From Sphingorhabdus_B sp041175505 (GTDB lineage: Bacteria > Pseudomonadota > Alphaproteobacteria > Sphingomonadales > Sphingomonadaceae): 64,000 nucleotides of DNA. The stretch is taken from contig JBEDET010000001.1 of assembly GCA_041175505.1 (NCBI GenBank), positions 62,001 to 126,000 of the forward strand, given 5' to 3'. Each line of letters opens with the position of its first letter. The first letter of the stretch is position 1. This document shows, one piece after another, positions 18,727 to 27,426 of this stretch. Under the pieces are notes generated by a model that searched no databases, was not told the DNA's origin, and saw only the letters and a program-made list of their open reading frames with translations. Position numbers and translations under genes: made by a program.

Positions 18727-19544
18727 CGGTGTCGCTCCCTCCGCTTAGAGACGTCATTGCGCGGCATGGCTTGTCCGCAAGCAAGGCGCTCGGCCAAAAT
18801 TTTCTGTTCGATGAAAAGCTGCTTGATCGCATCGCCGCGATTCCCGGCAGCTTGGCAGGTGAGCACGTATATGAAGTTGGTCCCGGCCCCGGCGGCCTCA
18901 CCAGAGCGCTCCTGCGTGCAGGCGCGCAGGTGCTGGCCGTTGAACGCGACCATCGTTGCCTTCCTGCCCTGGCGGAACTGTCAGAGGCATTTCCGGGCCA
19001 GCTTCGCGTGATTGAAGGCGATGCCCTAAAAATCGATCCGTTCGCTGAAATTGGTGCACCGTTTCACGTTGTTTCAAACCTGCCGTACAATGTGGGCACG
19101 GCGCTTGCGGTCGGTTGGTTGGGCGGTAACGAATGGCCGCCACGATGGAAAAGCCTGACGTTGATGTTCCAGCGTGAAGTCGCAGACCGAATTATCGCAG
19201 CGCCGGGGACGGGTGCATTTGGCCGGCTCGCGATATTGGCGCAATGGCGGTCAAATGCCGCAATTGCGATGCCCGTTCACCGTTCCGCATTTACGCCTCC
19301 GCCAAAGGTGATGTCGGCGGTCGTGCATATCACGCCGAAGGATGCGCCCGCAGACGTCAAAATGTCTGTTCTCGAAAATCTGACAGGCGCCGCCTTTGGC
19401 CAGCGCCGCAAAATGTTGCGACAGAGCCTGAAGGGCGTCGCAGGCGCGTTAGAAGCGTTGAGCGCCGCCGGAATAGCCGAAGATCGCCGCCCCGAAACGG
19501 TCACCATATCGGAATGGTGCGCTCTGGCAAAGGAAGTGGGTTAA
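18723..19544 (+). CDS. rsmA: 16S rRNA dimethyladenosine transferase
   Basis: A 273-residue RsmA/KsgA that dimethylates two adjacent adenines near the 3' end of 16S rRNA during small-subunit maturation. KALGQNFLFD at 21-30, the SAM-binding EVGPGPGGLT at 51-60 and the catalytic NLPYN at 119-123 are all present, and the C-terminal helical domain is complete. It is the last gene of the lptD operon. The order surA-pdxA-rsmA is conserved in many Proteobacteria. Confidence 0.96.
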   Translation: MTVSLPPLRDVIARHGLSASKALGQNFLFDEKLLDRIAAIPGSLAGEHVYEVGPGPGGLTRALLRAGAQVLAVERDHRCLPALAELSEAFPGQLRVIEGDALKIDPFAEIGAPFHVVSNLPYNVGTALAVGWLGGNEWPPRWKSLTLMFQREVADRIIAAPGTGAFGRLAILAQWRSNAAIAMPVHRSAFTPPPKVMSAVVHITPKDAPADVKMSVLENLTGAAFGQRRKMLRQSLKGVAGALEALSAAGIAEDRRPETVTISEWCALAKEVG

Positions 19545-19594
19545 CGCATATAGCAGGGGTGGCCCTTTGGATGAACCAAGGCTAAGAATGCGAC

Positions 19595-20803
19595 ATGCAC
19601 ACGCTATCTGCCAGCGAACGACAGGCGCTTGAAACCATAGAGCAACCACCTATGCTTGCCCAAGTCCAGAACTGGGCAGCCATCAACAGTGGCTCAGGCA
19701 ATCTTGACGGGCTTGCCACCACTGCCAATTTGCTCGCAGACGCGTTTTCGGTTCTCCCGGGCGAAGTAACACTCATTGAGCCCGAACCTGTGGATCGCGT
19801 CTTATCCGACGGAACGGTGACCACAGTTACGCATGGGCGGCATTTGCTGATGACCGTTCGCCCGGAATGTCGGGCACAACTGCTGTTTACCGGACATATG
19901 GACACGGTGTTTCCTGCAGACCACAGTTTTCAGACATTGCGCTGGCTGGACGATGGCACGCTAAATGGCCCCGGTGTGGCCGACATGAAGGGCGGCATTG
20001 CCGTGATGCTAGCCGCTTTGAAGGCTGCGGAATCGTCCGGAAAACTTGCACAAACGGGATACCAGATACTCATCAACAGCGATGAAGAGGTTGGCTCGCC
20101 ATCATCCGCACAATTGATCGCACGACTTGCGCAGAACAAGCTTGCTGCGCTCACTTATGAACCCGCATTGCCCGACGGTACGCTGGCGGGTGAACGTGGC
20201 GGAAGCGGTAATTTCTCGATCATTATTTCGGGCAAATCGGCGCATGCGGGCCGGAACCCCGACGATGGACGCAACGCGCTTTTGGCGGCGGCGGACCTAG
20301 CGCTGCGACTCAAGCAACTCTCGCGCGAAGGCCTTTCGGTGAACCCCGCCAAAATTGACGGCGGCGGGCCCAATAATGTCGTGCCCGATCATGCGATATT
20401 GCGGGTAAACTTTCGGCCGCGCACGCCAGAGATCGTGCAGCAAACGGACGTGGACCTGCGCAGAATTGTTGCCGACATACAACGTGAACATGATGTGCGT
20501 GCGCATCTGCACGGCAGTTTCGGCCGCCCGCCGAAGCCCATTGATGATGAGGCAGCGAAGTTGTTTGGCTTGGTCAAGCAATGCGGGGCTGATCTGGGCA
20601 TCCCAGTGGCATGGCGTTCGAGCGGCGGCGTATGTGACGGCAACAATATCGCCGCCTGCGGTGTGCCCGTTGTCGATACGATGGGCGTACGCGGGGGTAG
20701 CATTCACAGTTCCGATGAATTCCTCATCGTCGAAAGTTTGGTCGAACGCGCACAATTATCGGCGCTGACGATTATGCGCTTATCAGAAAAAGGGACTTTA
20801 TGA
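19595..20803 (+). CDS. M20-family hydrolase (carboxypeptidase G2-like) of the arginine cluster
   Basis: A 402-residue zinc amidohydrolase of family M20. The metal-binding set is visible: His101 and Asp103 (GHMDTVFP), Asp130 (GVADMKGG) and Glu164/Glu165 (NSDEEVGS), followed by the dimerisation domain (FSIIISGKSAHAGRNPDDGRNA). The annotation that fits best is a glutamate-carboxypeptidase-like enzyme. It overlaps astA by four bases and is followed by astB, so it probably acts in the arginine succinyltransferase pathway. It might release succinate from an N-succinylated amino acid, a step usually done by the unrelated M14 enzyme AstE, which is not in the window. That role is inference. Confidence 0.85.
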   Translation: MHTLSASERQALETIEQPPMLAQVQNWAAINSGSGNLDGLATTANLLADAFSVLPGEVTLIEPEPVDRVLSDGTVTTVTHGRHLLMTVRPECRAQLLFTGHMDTVFPADHSFQTLRWLDDGTLNGPGVADMKGGIAVMLAALKAAESSGKLAQTGYQILINSDEEVGSPSSAQLIARLAQNKLAALTYEPALPDGTLAGERGGSGNFSIIISGKSAHAGRNPDDGRNALLAAADLALRLKQLSREGLSVNPAKIDGGGPNNVVPDHAILRVNFRPRTPEIVQQTDVDLRRIVADIQREHDVRAHLHGSFGRPPKPIDDEAAKLFGLVKQCGADLGIPVAWRSSGGVCDGNNIAACGVPVVDTMGVRGGSIHSSDEFLIVESLVERAQLSALTIMRLSEKGTL

Positions 20804-21831
20804 CCTTCATCATCCGTCCGGCAAATTTGAACGATCTTCAGCCAATTTATGAAATGGCCAAAAGGACAGGCGGCGGGTTTACCAATCTGCCACCCGACCG
20901 GAAGGCTCTGATGCAAAAACTGGAGCGGTCGGCCGCTGGCTTTGACCGTGTGGGTGAGGAAGTCGCCGACGATCTATATGTTTTCGTTCTGCAAAATACA
21001 GCGACAGGCGAAGTGCGCGGGACATGCCAGATATTTGGCAAAGTTGGCCAAAGATGGCCGTTCTACAGCTATCGCATTGGTGCACTGACGCAGCATAGCG
21101 TTGAACTTGAGCGGACATTTCGTGCGGATATCCTTAATCTGTCAACGGACCTGGAAGGCGCGACTGAAGTTGGCGGATTGTTCCTGCATCCCGGCGAGCG
21201 GGCTGGCGGATTAGGCATGCTGATTGCGCGCAGCCGATATTTGTTCATTCGCAACCACCGCGCGAGATTTGCCGACCGTACTATCGCAGAATTGCGCGGT
21301 GTCATTGACGAAGCTGGCGGATCGCCATTTTGGGACGGTGTCGCCGGCCGCTTTTTCGGCATGAGCTTTCAGGAAGCAGACGAATTCAACGCTAAGTTCG
21401 GCAACCAGTTTATCGCGGATCTCATGCCAAAGCACCCTGTCTACATTGCCATGCTTCCCGACAGTGCAAAGACCGTCATCGGCGTACCGCATCCTTCAGG
21501 CCGCGCCGCAATGCGTATGCTTGAGAACGAGGGATTTGCTTGGGAAAATTACATCGATATCTTTGACGGCGGCCCGACGATGACCGCGCGTACCGATCAA
21601 ATCCGCAGCATCCGTGACGCGAAAGACGTCATAATAACTGCCGTCAGCGATGACGTTGGCGAACATAAATCAGGTGATAAAAAGCTGATAACGCTGGGCC
21701 GTCTACATGCGTTTAAGGCCGCCTATGGCTGGATCGATGATCGAGGCGATAATGTCATTATCGACAGCAATTGTGCACGCATGTTGGGCATTTCAGCAGG
21801 TGATGCGATAACCTATGTCGAGCGGGCCTGA
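20800..21831 (+). CDS. astA: Arginine N-succinyltransferase
   Basis: A 343-residue AstA, GNAT fold, which succinylates the alpha-amino group of arginine from succinyl-CoA in the first step of the AST pathway for arginine as carbon and nitrogen source. The start MTFIIRPANLNDLQPI, EVGGLFLHPGERAGGLGMLIARSR (acyl-CoA binding) and the central TIAELRGVIDEAGGSPFWD are typical. The gene is translationally coupled to the M20 hydrolase and followed by astB after two bases. Confidence 0.94.
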   Translation: MTFIIRPANLNDLQPIYEMAKRTGGGFTNLPPDRKALMQKLERSAAGFDRVGEEVADDLYVFVLQNTATGEVRGTCQIFGKVGQRWPFYSYRIGALTQHSVELERTFRADILNLSTDLEGATEVGGLFLHPGERAGGLGMLIARSRYLFIRNHRARFADRTIAELRGVIDEAGGSPFWDGVAGRFFGMSFQEADEFNAKFGNQFIADLMPKHPVYIAMLPDSAKTVIGVPHPSGRAAMRMLENEGFAWENYIDIFDGGPTMTARTDQIRSIRDAKDVIITAVSDDVGEHKSGDKKLITLGRLHAFKAAYGWIDDRGDNVIIDSNCARMLGISAGDAITYVERA

Positions 21832-21833
21832 TC

Positions 21834-23087
21834 ATGGCTTTGGTTGAAATAAACTTTGATGGAATTATTGGGCCAAGCCATAATTACGCGGGACTGAGCG
21901 TTGGCAACCTGGCATCGGCGAACAACGCCGGCGCACCGTCTTATCCAAGGGCGGCTGCCCTTCAAGGCATCGAAAAGATGCGCGCGAACCTGCGCCTTGG
22001 ATTAGCGCAGGGCTTCTTCATGCCCCTCGACCGGCCGAACCAAAATTGGCTTTCCGGACTCTCCACCGACATGCCATCGGCAGAGCCGCATATCCGCGCC
22101 GCGGCTTTTTCGGCGTCGGCCATGTGGGCGGCCAATGCAGCCACGGTGTCGCCCGCGCCGGATACAGCGGATGGCAAATGCCACCTATCGGCGGCGAACC
22201 TGCTGACGATGGCGCACCGCAGCCATGAATGGCCCGGCACGCTTGCGCAGCTAAAACTGGCCTTTGCCGATGAAGCACATTTTGCCGTGCACGGACCCGT
22301 GCCAGCGCCGTTTGGCGATGAAGGTGCCGCAAACTTCATGCGCCTGTGCCGAACGCACGGGGACGCTGGCATTGAGATATTTGTATATGGCAAATCGGGC
22401 GGTCCGTTCCCGGCCCGTCAACATCTGGAGGCATCGAAAGCCATTGCGCGGGCACACCGGCTAGACGCAGCCAAAACATTGTTCGTTCTGCAATCCGAGG
22501 TCGCGATTGCCGCTGGCGCGTTCCACAATGACGTCGTTGCCGTGGCCAACGAACATGTGCTGTTCACGCACGAACAGGCGTTCGAACATCCCGAGCGGAC
22601 CTACGCCGATATCAAGCGGCTCTTGCCCGAGGCCGAGATCATCATTGTGCCTGCCGACCGGGTCAGCCTTGCCGATGCGATCCAAAGCTATCTGTTCAAT
22701 GCGCAGTTGGTGAGCCTCCCCGACGGCGGCATGGCGCTCATTCTGCCCAGCGAGGCGCAGAACAATGCGCGCGTTTGGGGTTGGCTGAGCGAGATGGTCG
22801 CAGGCAATGGCCCAATTCGCAAGCTCGTCCCCGTCGATGTGCGCCAATCGATGGCCAATGGCGGCGGCCCTGCCTGTTTGCGTCTCCGCGTGGTTGCAGA
22901 TCCCGCCACCGTCGATCCGCGCTTCATCGCCAATGAGGCTAAGCTCGACCAGATTGCCAGCGTGGTTGCTGCATATTGGCCGGAGTCGATTGTGCCGGAC
23001 CAATTGGGCGATGCGTCATTAATGAATCAGGTACGCGCGGCGCGCATGGCACTGTTAACCACGTGCGATCTAACCGCGCTCGCATAA
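21834..23087 (+). CDS. astB: N-succinylarginine dihydrolase
   Basis: A 417-residue AstB of the amidinotransferase fold, which hydrolyses N2-succinylarginine to N2-succinylornithine, CO2 and two ammonia. NFDGIIGPSHNYAGLSVGN opens the protein, LQSEVAIAAGAFHNDVVAV lies in the centre, and QSMANGGGPACLRLRV near 345 is the C-terminal active-site region with its Cys. AstC and AstD, the next pathway enzymes, are not in this window. Confidence 0.95.
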   Translation: MALVEINFDGIIGPSHNYAGLSVGNLASANNAGAPSYPRAAALQGIEKMRANLRLGLAQGFFMPLDRPNQNWLSGLSTDMPSAEPHIRAAAFSASAMWAANAATVSPAPDTADGKCHLSAANLLTMAHRSHEWPGTLAQLKLAFADEAHFAVHGPVPAPFGDEGAANFMRLCRTHGDAGIEIFVYGKSGGPFPARQHLEASKAIARAHRLDAAKTLFVLQSEVAIAAGAFHNDVVAVANEHVLFTHEQAFEHPERTYADIKRLLPEAEIIIVPADRVSLADAIQSYLFNAQLVSLPDGGMALILPSEAQNNARVWGWLSEMVAGNGPIRKLVPVDVRQSMANGGGPACLRLRVVADPATVDPRFIANEAKLDQIASVVAAYWPESIVPDQLGDASLMNQVRAARMALLTTCDLTALA

Positions 23088-23181
23088 GCGTCGGTTTTTC
23101 TTACAATCGGCGCGTCCGTTAACCATCGTCACCGCTGCAAATACTGATTTGGCACGGGCATTGCTTCATATTCAGTTAACT

Positions 23182-23406
23182 ATGAAACGCATCCTACGCC
23201 TGTTCACGATCAAAACGAAACTGGAGGTCTTTATGATCACCTACGCGCTTGGCTTGGGTGCCGTGAAGCGTGGTCAGGAGTATATGATCCAATATCCCGG
23301 CAACATCGGGAAAGTGTTCTTTCTGCTGTGCACAGGCGCCGTTTTTATCGCTGCCGCCAAAATGCTTCAGGCGGTCGAATTTGATGCAGCCTTCGGCGAG
23401 GATTAA
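23182..23406 (+). CDS. Small membrane protein, function unknown
   Basis: A 74-residue protein with an amphipathic basic start (MKRILRLFTIKTKLEVF), an ITYALGLGAVKRGQEYM segment and one clear membrane helix near residues 46-64 (VFFLLCTGAVFIAAAKML). Similar short proteins are common in sphingomonads, but I know of no function. The start is uncertain: ATG 23182 keeps the basic N-terminal segment, while ATG 23233 has a better ribosome-binding site (GGAGG five bases upstream) and would give 57 residues. It faces ssrA, which is convergent. Confidence 0.6.
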   Translation: MKRILRLFTIKTKLEVFMITYALGLGAVKRGQEYMIQYPGNIGKVFFLLCTGAVFIAAAKMLQAVEFDAAFGED

Positions 23407-23443
23407 ACCTCAGCATCACATTAAATAAGGAAAAGTCCCGGGA

Positions 23444-23584
23444 TTCTGTTGCTCGGCGGTTCAACAGCTCGCGCATTTTTTAACCGTAAAACCGGTTCCC
23501 ACTTTTCCTGAAAATGCTGGATTAGGTGGGGGGTTTCTGTTGCTCGGCACCCCCCGGGCCGCCGTAACCTTTCTGTTGCCCGGC
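23444..23584. repeat. Three direct copies of TTCTGTTGCYCGGC downstream of ssrA
   Basis: The 14-base element TTCTGTTGCYCGGC occurs at 23444-23457, 23535-23548 and 23571-23584; the first two copies are identical and the third differs by one base. The middle copy is exactly the loop of a 7-bp hairpin (GGGGGGT/ACCCCCC). The third is preceded by ACC and followed closely by GGT, which could pair weakly. The block fills most of the gap between the small membrane protein gene and ssrA. I do not recognise it as a known RNA family. Confidence 0.7.
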
Positions 23585-23594
23585 CGGTCCGGCC

Positions 23595-23866
23595 GCGTTC
23601 TTTTAGTATAAGTTCAGACCGTGAGGCCCAAAATTATGCTGCGAGAGCAAGTGCTTCGTTATCGTTTGCACCTATTGGTTATGAACCATTTCACGGCTTA
23701 TTCATGCCGGGCAAAAACAATGCTTTTCAACGCACGTCGATCCTAGTTCAGCCCCTCCAATACCTCTGAAAAACAGAGATTTTGGTGGAGCTGCCGGGTA
23801 CCGCCCCCGGGTCCGCTGCATCTATTGCACACCGCAATTTATCACCATAGCCGGGCGAACCCGGCA
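23595..23866 (-). ncRNA. ssrA: tmRNA gene, circularly permuted two-piece form
   Basis: On the minus strand the acceptor piece comes first: a T-arm-like segment (CCGGG, seven-base loop, CCCGG) followed by CAGCTCCACCA ending at 23783. A short intervening segment with a CTCTG/CAGAG hairpin follows, then the coding piece starting GGGGCTGA at 23755. GGGGCTG and CAGCTCC pair as the acceptor stem. The tag frame at 23669-23634 reads ANDNEALALAA then TAA, ending in the expected ALALAA degradation signal. The order acceptor-before-coding is the alphaproteobacterial permuted tmRNA, processed into two RNAs. The outer ends are estimates; the tag and CCA positions are exact. Confidence 0.9.
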
Positions 23867-23872
23867 CCGACC

Positions 23873-23878
23873 TATATA
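23873..23878 (-). promoter_or_regulatory. Possible -10 element of ssrA
   Basis: On the minus strand TATATA lies about seven bases before the expected 5' end of the pre-tmRNA. No convincing -35 hexamer is seen at 16-18 bases upstream, so this is a weak prediction. Confidence 0.35.
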
Positions 23879-23910
23879 GGCGCTTTTTCGTGAATGGGAA
23901 GTGAAGGCGG

Positions 23911-24243
23911 TTAAAGACCCTGCATATTTCGGCTCTCTGCCGGAATGTGCACAACCAGTCCGTCGAGATCGGGTGTCAGGACGATTTGGCAAGACAAACG
24001 ACTGGTGCGCCGCGCACCGGTAGCAAGGTCGAGCATGTCTTCCTCGTCCTCAACCGACCGAGGAAGTTTATCGAACCATAGCTTGTCAATGATCACATGG
24101 CAGGTTGAACAGGCCATTTGGCCCTCACAGGTGCCTTCCAACGGCTGGCCCGCGGCTTGGGCGATTTCCAGCAGGCGCTGGCCTTCCACCGCTTCGACGC
24201 TCTGGACAGTGCCATCGGCAGTGATGAACGTGACTTTGATCAT
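23911..24243 (-). CDS. [2Fe-2S] ferredoxin, adrenodoxin type
   Basis: A 110-residue ferredoxin. Cys39, Cys45, Cys48 and Cys85 form the C-x5-C-x2-C-x36-C pattern of ISC/adrenodoxin-type [2Fe-2S] ferredoxins. Such proteins supply electrons for Fe-S cluster assembly or to P450-type and ring-hydroxylating oxygenases. Its start overlaps the end of the preceding cysteine desulfurase gene by four bases, which points to Fe-S cluster assembly here. A role with an oxygenase elsewhere cannot be excluded. Confidence 0.9.
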   Translation of the reverse strand: MIKVTFITADGTVQSVEAVEGQRLLEIAQAAGQPLEGTCEGQMACSTCHVIIDKLWFDKLPRSVEDEEDMLDLATGARRTSRLSCQIVLTPDLDGLVVHIPAESRNMQGL

Positions 24244-25304
24244 AGCATTGCCTCTGCTGACCGGTTGATTGCAGTTGCGGCCATATCAATCTCTTCCGCC
24301 GTCGTATAGCGGCCAAAACCCAAACGTATGGATGATTTCGCCTGTGCGTCAGTAAGGTCAAGCGCGCGCAACACATGGCTGGGGCGGCCAGAACCACTGG
24401 CGCAGGCAGATCCAGCGGAAAAGGCGATGTTCCGGCACTCCGATATCAATCGCGCGGCGTCGACGCCGTCGCGGCGGATATTGAGATTGCCTTTATAGCG
24501 TTGGGTCGTCGAACCGTTGATGGTCCAGTCCGCAAATGCACTGGCTGCGCGGTCCCATAAGGCAGACACATGCGTGGCATCCGCGTCCATGCGCTCCGCC
24601 GCCAATTTGGCGGCTGCGCCAAATCCAGCGCACAAAGCGGGCGACAATGTGCCCGATCGCATGCCCTGCTCCTGACCACCGCCGAGCATTTGCGGGGTGA
24701 GCGCAATGCCGTCACGCACCCACAGGGCGCCAATGCCTTTTGGACCGTGGATTTTATGCGCGGATATCGCGATCATGTCGGGGCCATCGGGGATCGGCAT
24801 GCGTCCAAATGCCTGAACTGCATCGCATAGAAATAGATTGCCTTGGGCGTGTGCGGCGCCTGCCAGCTCCGCGATTGGCTGGATGGTCCCAATCTCGTTA
24901 TTGACCAGCATGATGGCAGTTAACGCCTGCCCATCCAAGGCGCCAGACGTTTGCATTTCGGGACAAATCAAGCCCGAAATATCAACGGGGAAAGTCCGCC
25001 CACCTAGAAATTCAACAACGTCCAAAACCGCAGCATGCTCGGTCGCGGCAGCGGTGACGGGTAAGCCGCAGCCCATGATGGCCAGATTGATCGCCTCGGT
25101 CGCGCCAGAGGTAAAGATCACGCGCCCGCCCTTCGGCAGCAGCGCTGCGATTTGATCGCGGGCAACCTCAACGGCCGCAGCTGCCGCCCTGCCCGCTGCA
25201 TGCGCGCTATGCGGGTTGGCAAAGCCATCCTTCAGCCAAGGCTCCATCGCGGCAAATGCCTCTGGAGCAAGCGGCGTTGTGGCTTGGTAATCGAGGTAGA
25301 TCAT
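24240..25304 (-). CDS. Cysteine desulfurase (second of a tandem pair)
   Basis: A 354-residue PLP enzyme of the IscS/NifS class V aminotransferase family. The PLP lysine is Lys184 (SAHKIHGPKG) and the persulfide-forming cysteine is Cys301 (SAGSACASGSG); TEHAAVLD holds the histidine that stacks on PLP. It is shorter than IscS (about 400) and of the type often annotated only as cysteine desulfurase family. It shares only moderate similarity with its upstream neighbour, so the pair are diverged paralogues. It overlaps both neighbours by four bases. Confidence 0.9.
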   Translation of the reverse strand: MIYLDYQATTPLAPEAFAAMEPWLKDGFANPHSAHAAGRAAAAAVEVARDQIAALLPKGGRVIFTSGATEAINLAIMGCGLPVTAAATEHAAVLDVVEFLGGRTFPVDISGLICPEMQTSGALDGQALTAIMLVNNEIGTIQPIAELAGAAHAQGNLFLCDAVQAFGRMPIPDGPDMIAISAHKIHGPKGIGALWVRDGIALTPQMLGGGQEQGMRSGTLSPALCAGFGAAAKLAAERMDADATHVSALWDRAASAFADWTINGSTTQRYKGNLNIRRDGVDAARLISECRNIAFSAGSACASGSGRPSHVLRALDLTDAQAKSSIRLGFGRYTTAEEIDMAATAINRSAEAML

Positions 25305-26341
25305 GCCGCTTTGGCGCGGATGACGATATTACGCCAGACATCCAAAAACCGTGCGACATCGCTTTCGCTGGTATCGGCGTTGAAACTGACGCGGACGACT
25401 TCGGAAGCGGACCGTTCGTCCCAACCCATTGCGCCAAGCACATGGCTGGTTTTCAGCGTGCCTGATGAGCACGCGCTTCCAGCGGAGACCGCGATGCCCG
25501 CCATGTCAAAGTTGATCAGCTGACTTGACGCCGCAACGCCGGGCATGCGGTAGCTGCCGATGGTCGCAAGGCGGTTGCTTGCTTCTGCAACCACGATGCC
25601 GCCGCTGGCAGTGATCTCGGCATCCAACATGTCACGCAGGCGAACGGCTTTTTTCATCCACGCAAAACCCGCCTCAAGGGCCGTCGCAAATCCGATTGCT
25701 GCAGGCAAGTTTTCGGTGCCGCGCCGGTACCCTTGTTCCTGCCCGCCCGTTGGCGACAGCAGCCCAAGGTTGCGGACGAGCAAAGCGCCCATTCCCGGCG
25801 GCCCGCCCAATTTATGCGCGGATACGCACATCAAATCAGCATCTGGCAATGGCATTTTGCCCGCGCTTTGCGAACAATCGGCAAACAATATACCGCCATT
25901 GGCCCGCACAATATCGGCTATATCCGCCATCGGTTGCATAACGCCGGTTTCGTTATTCACAGACTGCACCGCATAACGAGCAGCACCTGTGATCGCATTC
26001 CGGTCAACATAACCGTCTGGACCGACGGGCAAGCGGGTTGCGCCTGCCACAGCCAAGACCGCATCATGTTCAACGGCGCTGGCAATCGCATTATGGCCAC
26101 GCAGCGCAATCGCAATTGCCTCACTTGCGCCGCTGGTGAAAATGACTTCACCGTCCCAATTCAGTGCCGCAGCAACGCGCGTGCGGGCGTTCTCCAGCGC
26201 CGCGCGGGCGGAGCGGCCCTCGCTATGCGGAGAAGATGGATTGGCCCATCGCACCATTGCGTCGGCCATCGCTTCGCGCGCCGCCGGAATGACCGGCGTC
26301 GTCGCTGCGTGATCCAAATATATGCGGGCTTGGTCGGGCAT
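25301..26341 (-). CDS. Cysteine desulfurase (first of a tandem pair)
   Basis: A 346-residue NifS/IscS-family enzyme. The PLP lysine is Lys177 (SAHKLGGPPG) and the catalytic cysteine is Cys291 (SAGSACSSGTLK). Both active-site sets of the tandem pair are intact, so neither copy looks degenerate. The start is taken at ATG 26341 (MPDQARIYLDHAATTP); ten upstream residues are possible. It is the first gene of a three-gene operon ending with the ferredoxin and is divergent from an alpha/beta hydrolase gene. Confidence 0.88.
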   Translation of the reverse strand: MPDQARIYLDHAATTPVIPAAREAMADAMVRWANPSSPHSEGRSARAALENARTRVAAALNWDGEVIFTSGASEAIAIALRGHNAIASAVEHDAVLAVAGATRLPVGPDGYVDRNAITGAARYAVQSVNNETGVMQPMADIADIVRANGGILFADCSQSAGKMPLPDADLMCVSAHKLGGPPGMGALLVRNLGLLSPTGGQEQGYRRGTENLPAAIGFATALEAGFAWMKKAVRLRDMLDAEITASGGIVVAEASNRLATIGSYRMPGVAASSQLINFDMAGIAVSAGSACSSGTLKTSHVLGAMGWDERSASEVVRVSFNADTSESDVARFLDVWRNIVIRAKAA

Positions 26342-26454
26342 TATTTCCATGACAGTTGCGAAAATCGTCACTGCTTCTATATAGCTCTACGAAATCCTGC
26401 AAAGCCCGAACCGTCGGGCAAAGCTCGGCACCCATCTAAGAATCGAACAATAAT

Positions 26455-27111
26455 ATGCCTGCTATTGCTATTCCCGGTCCCGAAGGCCGCCTCGAAGCCC
26501 GCTTTTCTCCGCCACCGCGCCCACGTGCACCGATTGCAATGATTTTGCATCCGCACCCCCAAGCCGGCGGAACGATGAACGACCGGATTACGCAGCAGCT
26601 GTACAAAACATTTGTCGCGCGCGGATTTGGCGTACTGCGTTTCAATTTTCGCGGTGTTGGCCGAAGCGAAGGCGAATTTGACAATGGCATCGGCGAATTG
26701 TCTGACGCAGCATCGGCGCTCGATTGGGTGCAAAGCTTCCACCCCGAAGCGTCAACGACTTGGATCGCTGGCTTCAGCTTTGGCGCTTGGATTGGCATGC
26801 AGCTTTTGATGCGTCGCCCGGAAATCCGGGGTTTCATCTCGGTATCGCCGCCCGCAAACATGTATGATTTCAGCTTTCTGGCGCCTTGCCCATCATCGGG
26901 TATCATCATTCAGGGTGTGAATGACGAAGTCGTCAATCCCAACGCCGTTCAAAAGCTGGTCGATAAATTGCGCACGCAACGCCACATCACCATTCACCAC
27001 GACGAAATACCGCGCGCGAACCATTTCTTTGAAAATGAAATGGATATGCTGATGGCGTCCGTGAACAACTATCTCGATTTCCGGTTGGACCCGAACTCTC
27101 CGATCAAGTGA
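26455..27111 (+). CDS. Alpha/beta hydrolase (COG2945-like)
   Basis: A 218-residue cytosolic hydrolase. LHPHPQAGGTMND near residue 29 and VLRFNFRGVGRSEGEFD near 61 are characteristic of the COG2945 group, and GFSFGAWIG holds the nucleophile serine. The catalytic His is probably that in ANHFFEN near the C terminus. The substrate is unknown. The gene is divergent from the cysteine desulfurase operon, and its end is two bases from the end of a convergent small gene. Confidence 0.8.
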   Translation: MPAIAIPGPEGRLEARFSPPPRPRAPIAMILHPHPQAGGTMNDRITQQLYKTFVARGFGVLRFNFRGVGRSEGEFDNGIGELSDAASALDWVQSFHPEASTTWIAGFSFGAWIGMQLLMRRPEIRGFISVSPPANMYDFSFLAPCPSSGIIIQGVNDEVVNPNAVQKLVDKLRTQRHITIHHDEIPRANHFFENEMDMLMASVNNYLDFRLDPNSPIK

Positions 27112-27112
27112 G

Positions 27113-27310
27113 TTACTGCGCTTCGGTAACTAGGCTTTTGCCTTGTTGGTCGGGCACAACCCAAATCGCAACATTGGCGAAAATAACGAGAGCTGCAGCA
27201 ATCATCAGCCACATTTGCTGACTTGCACCATCACGAGTCCAACGTTTCCAAGCGCCATAGAAAAGCAAGAACGCAGACAGCATGGCGATGGATAAAACGG
27301 CGTTTAACAT
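27113..27310 (-). CDS. Small two-helix membrane protein, unknown
   Basis: A 65-residue protein with two predicted membrane helices (about 4-20 and 33-51) joined by a basic loop (KRWTRDGASQQ). No function is recognisable. The 1-2 base spacing to the convergent hydrolase gene and the clean hydrophobic pattern argue that it is a real gene rather than a chance reading frame. Confidence 0.6.
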   Translation of the reverse strand: MLNAVLSIAMLSAFLLFYGAWKRWTRDGASQQMWLMIAAALVIFANVAIWVVPDQQGKSLVTEAQ

Positions 27311-27426
27311 TTCGCCTCTCTAAAGCCGGTGGATAAGCCACGCAATCGGACAAATAGCGCATAGCCTTTTGCCACGCTCTGCCATAGGGGGAGCGTATTC
27401 CGACTCATGCTGCTACAGGATGTGCC

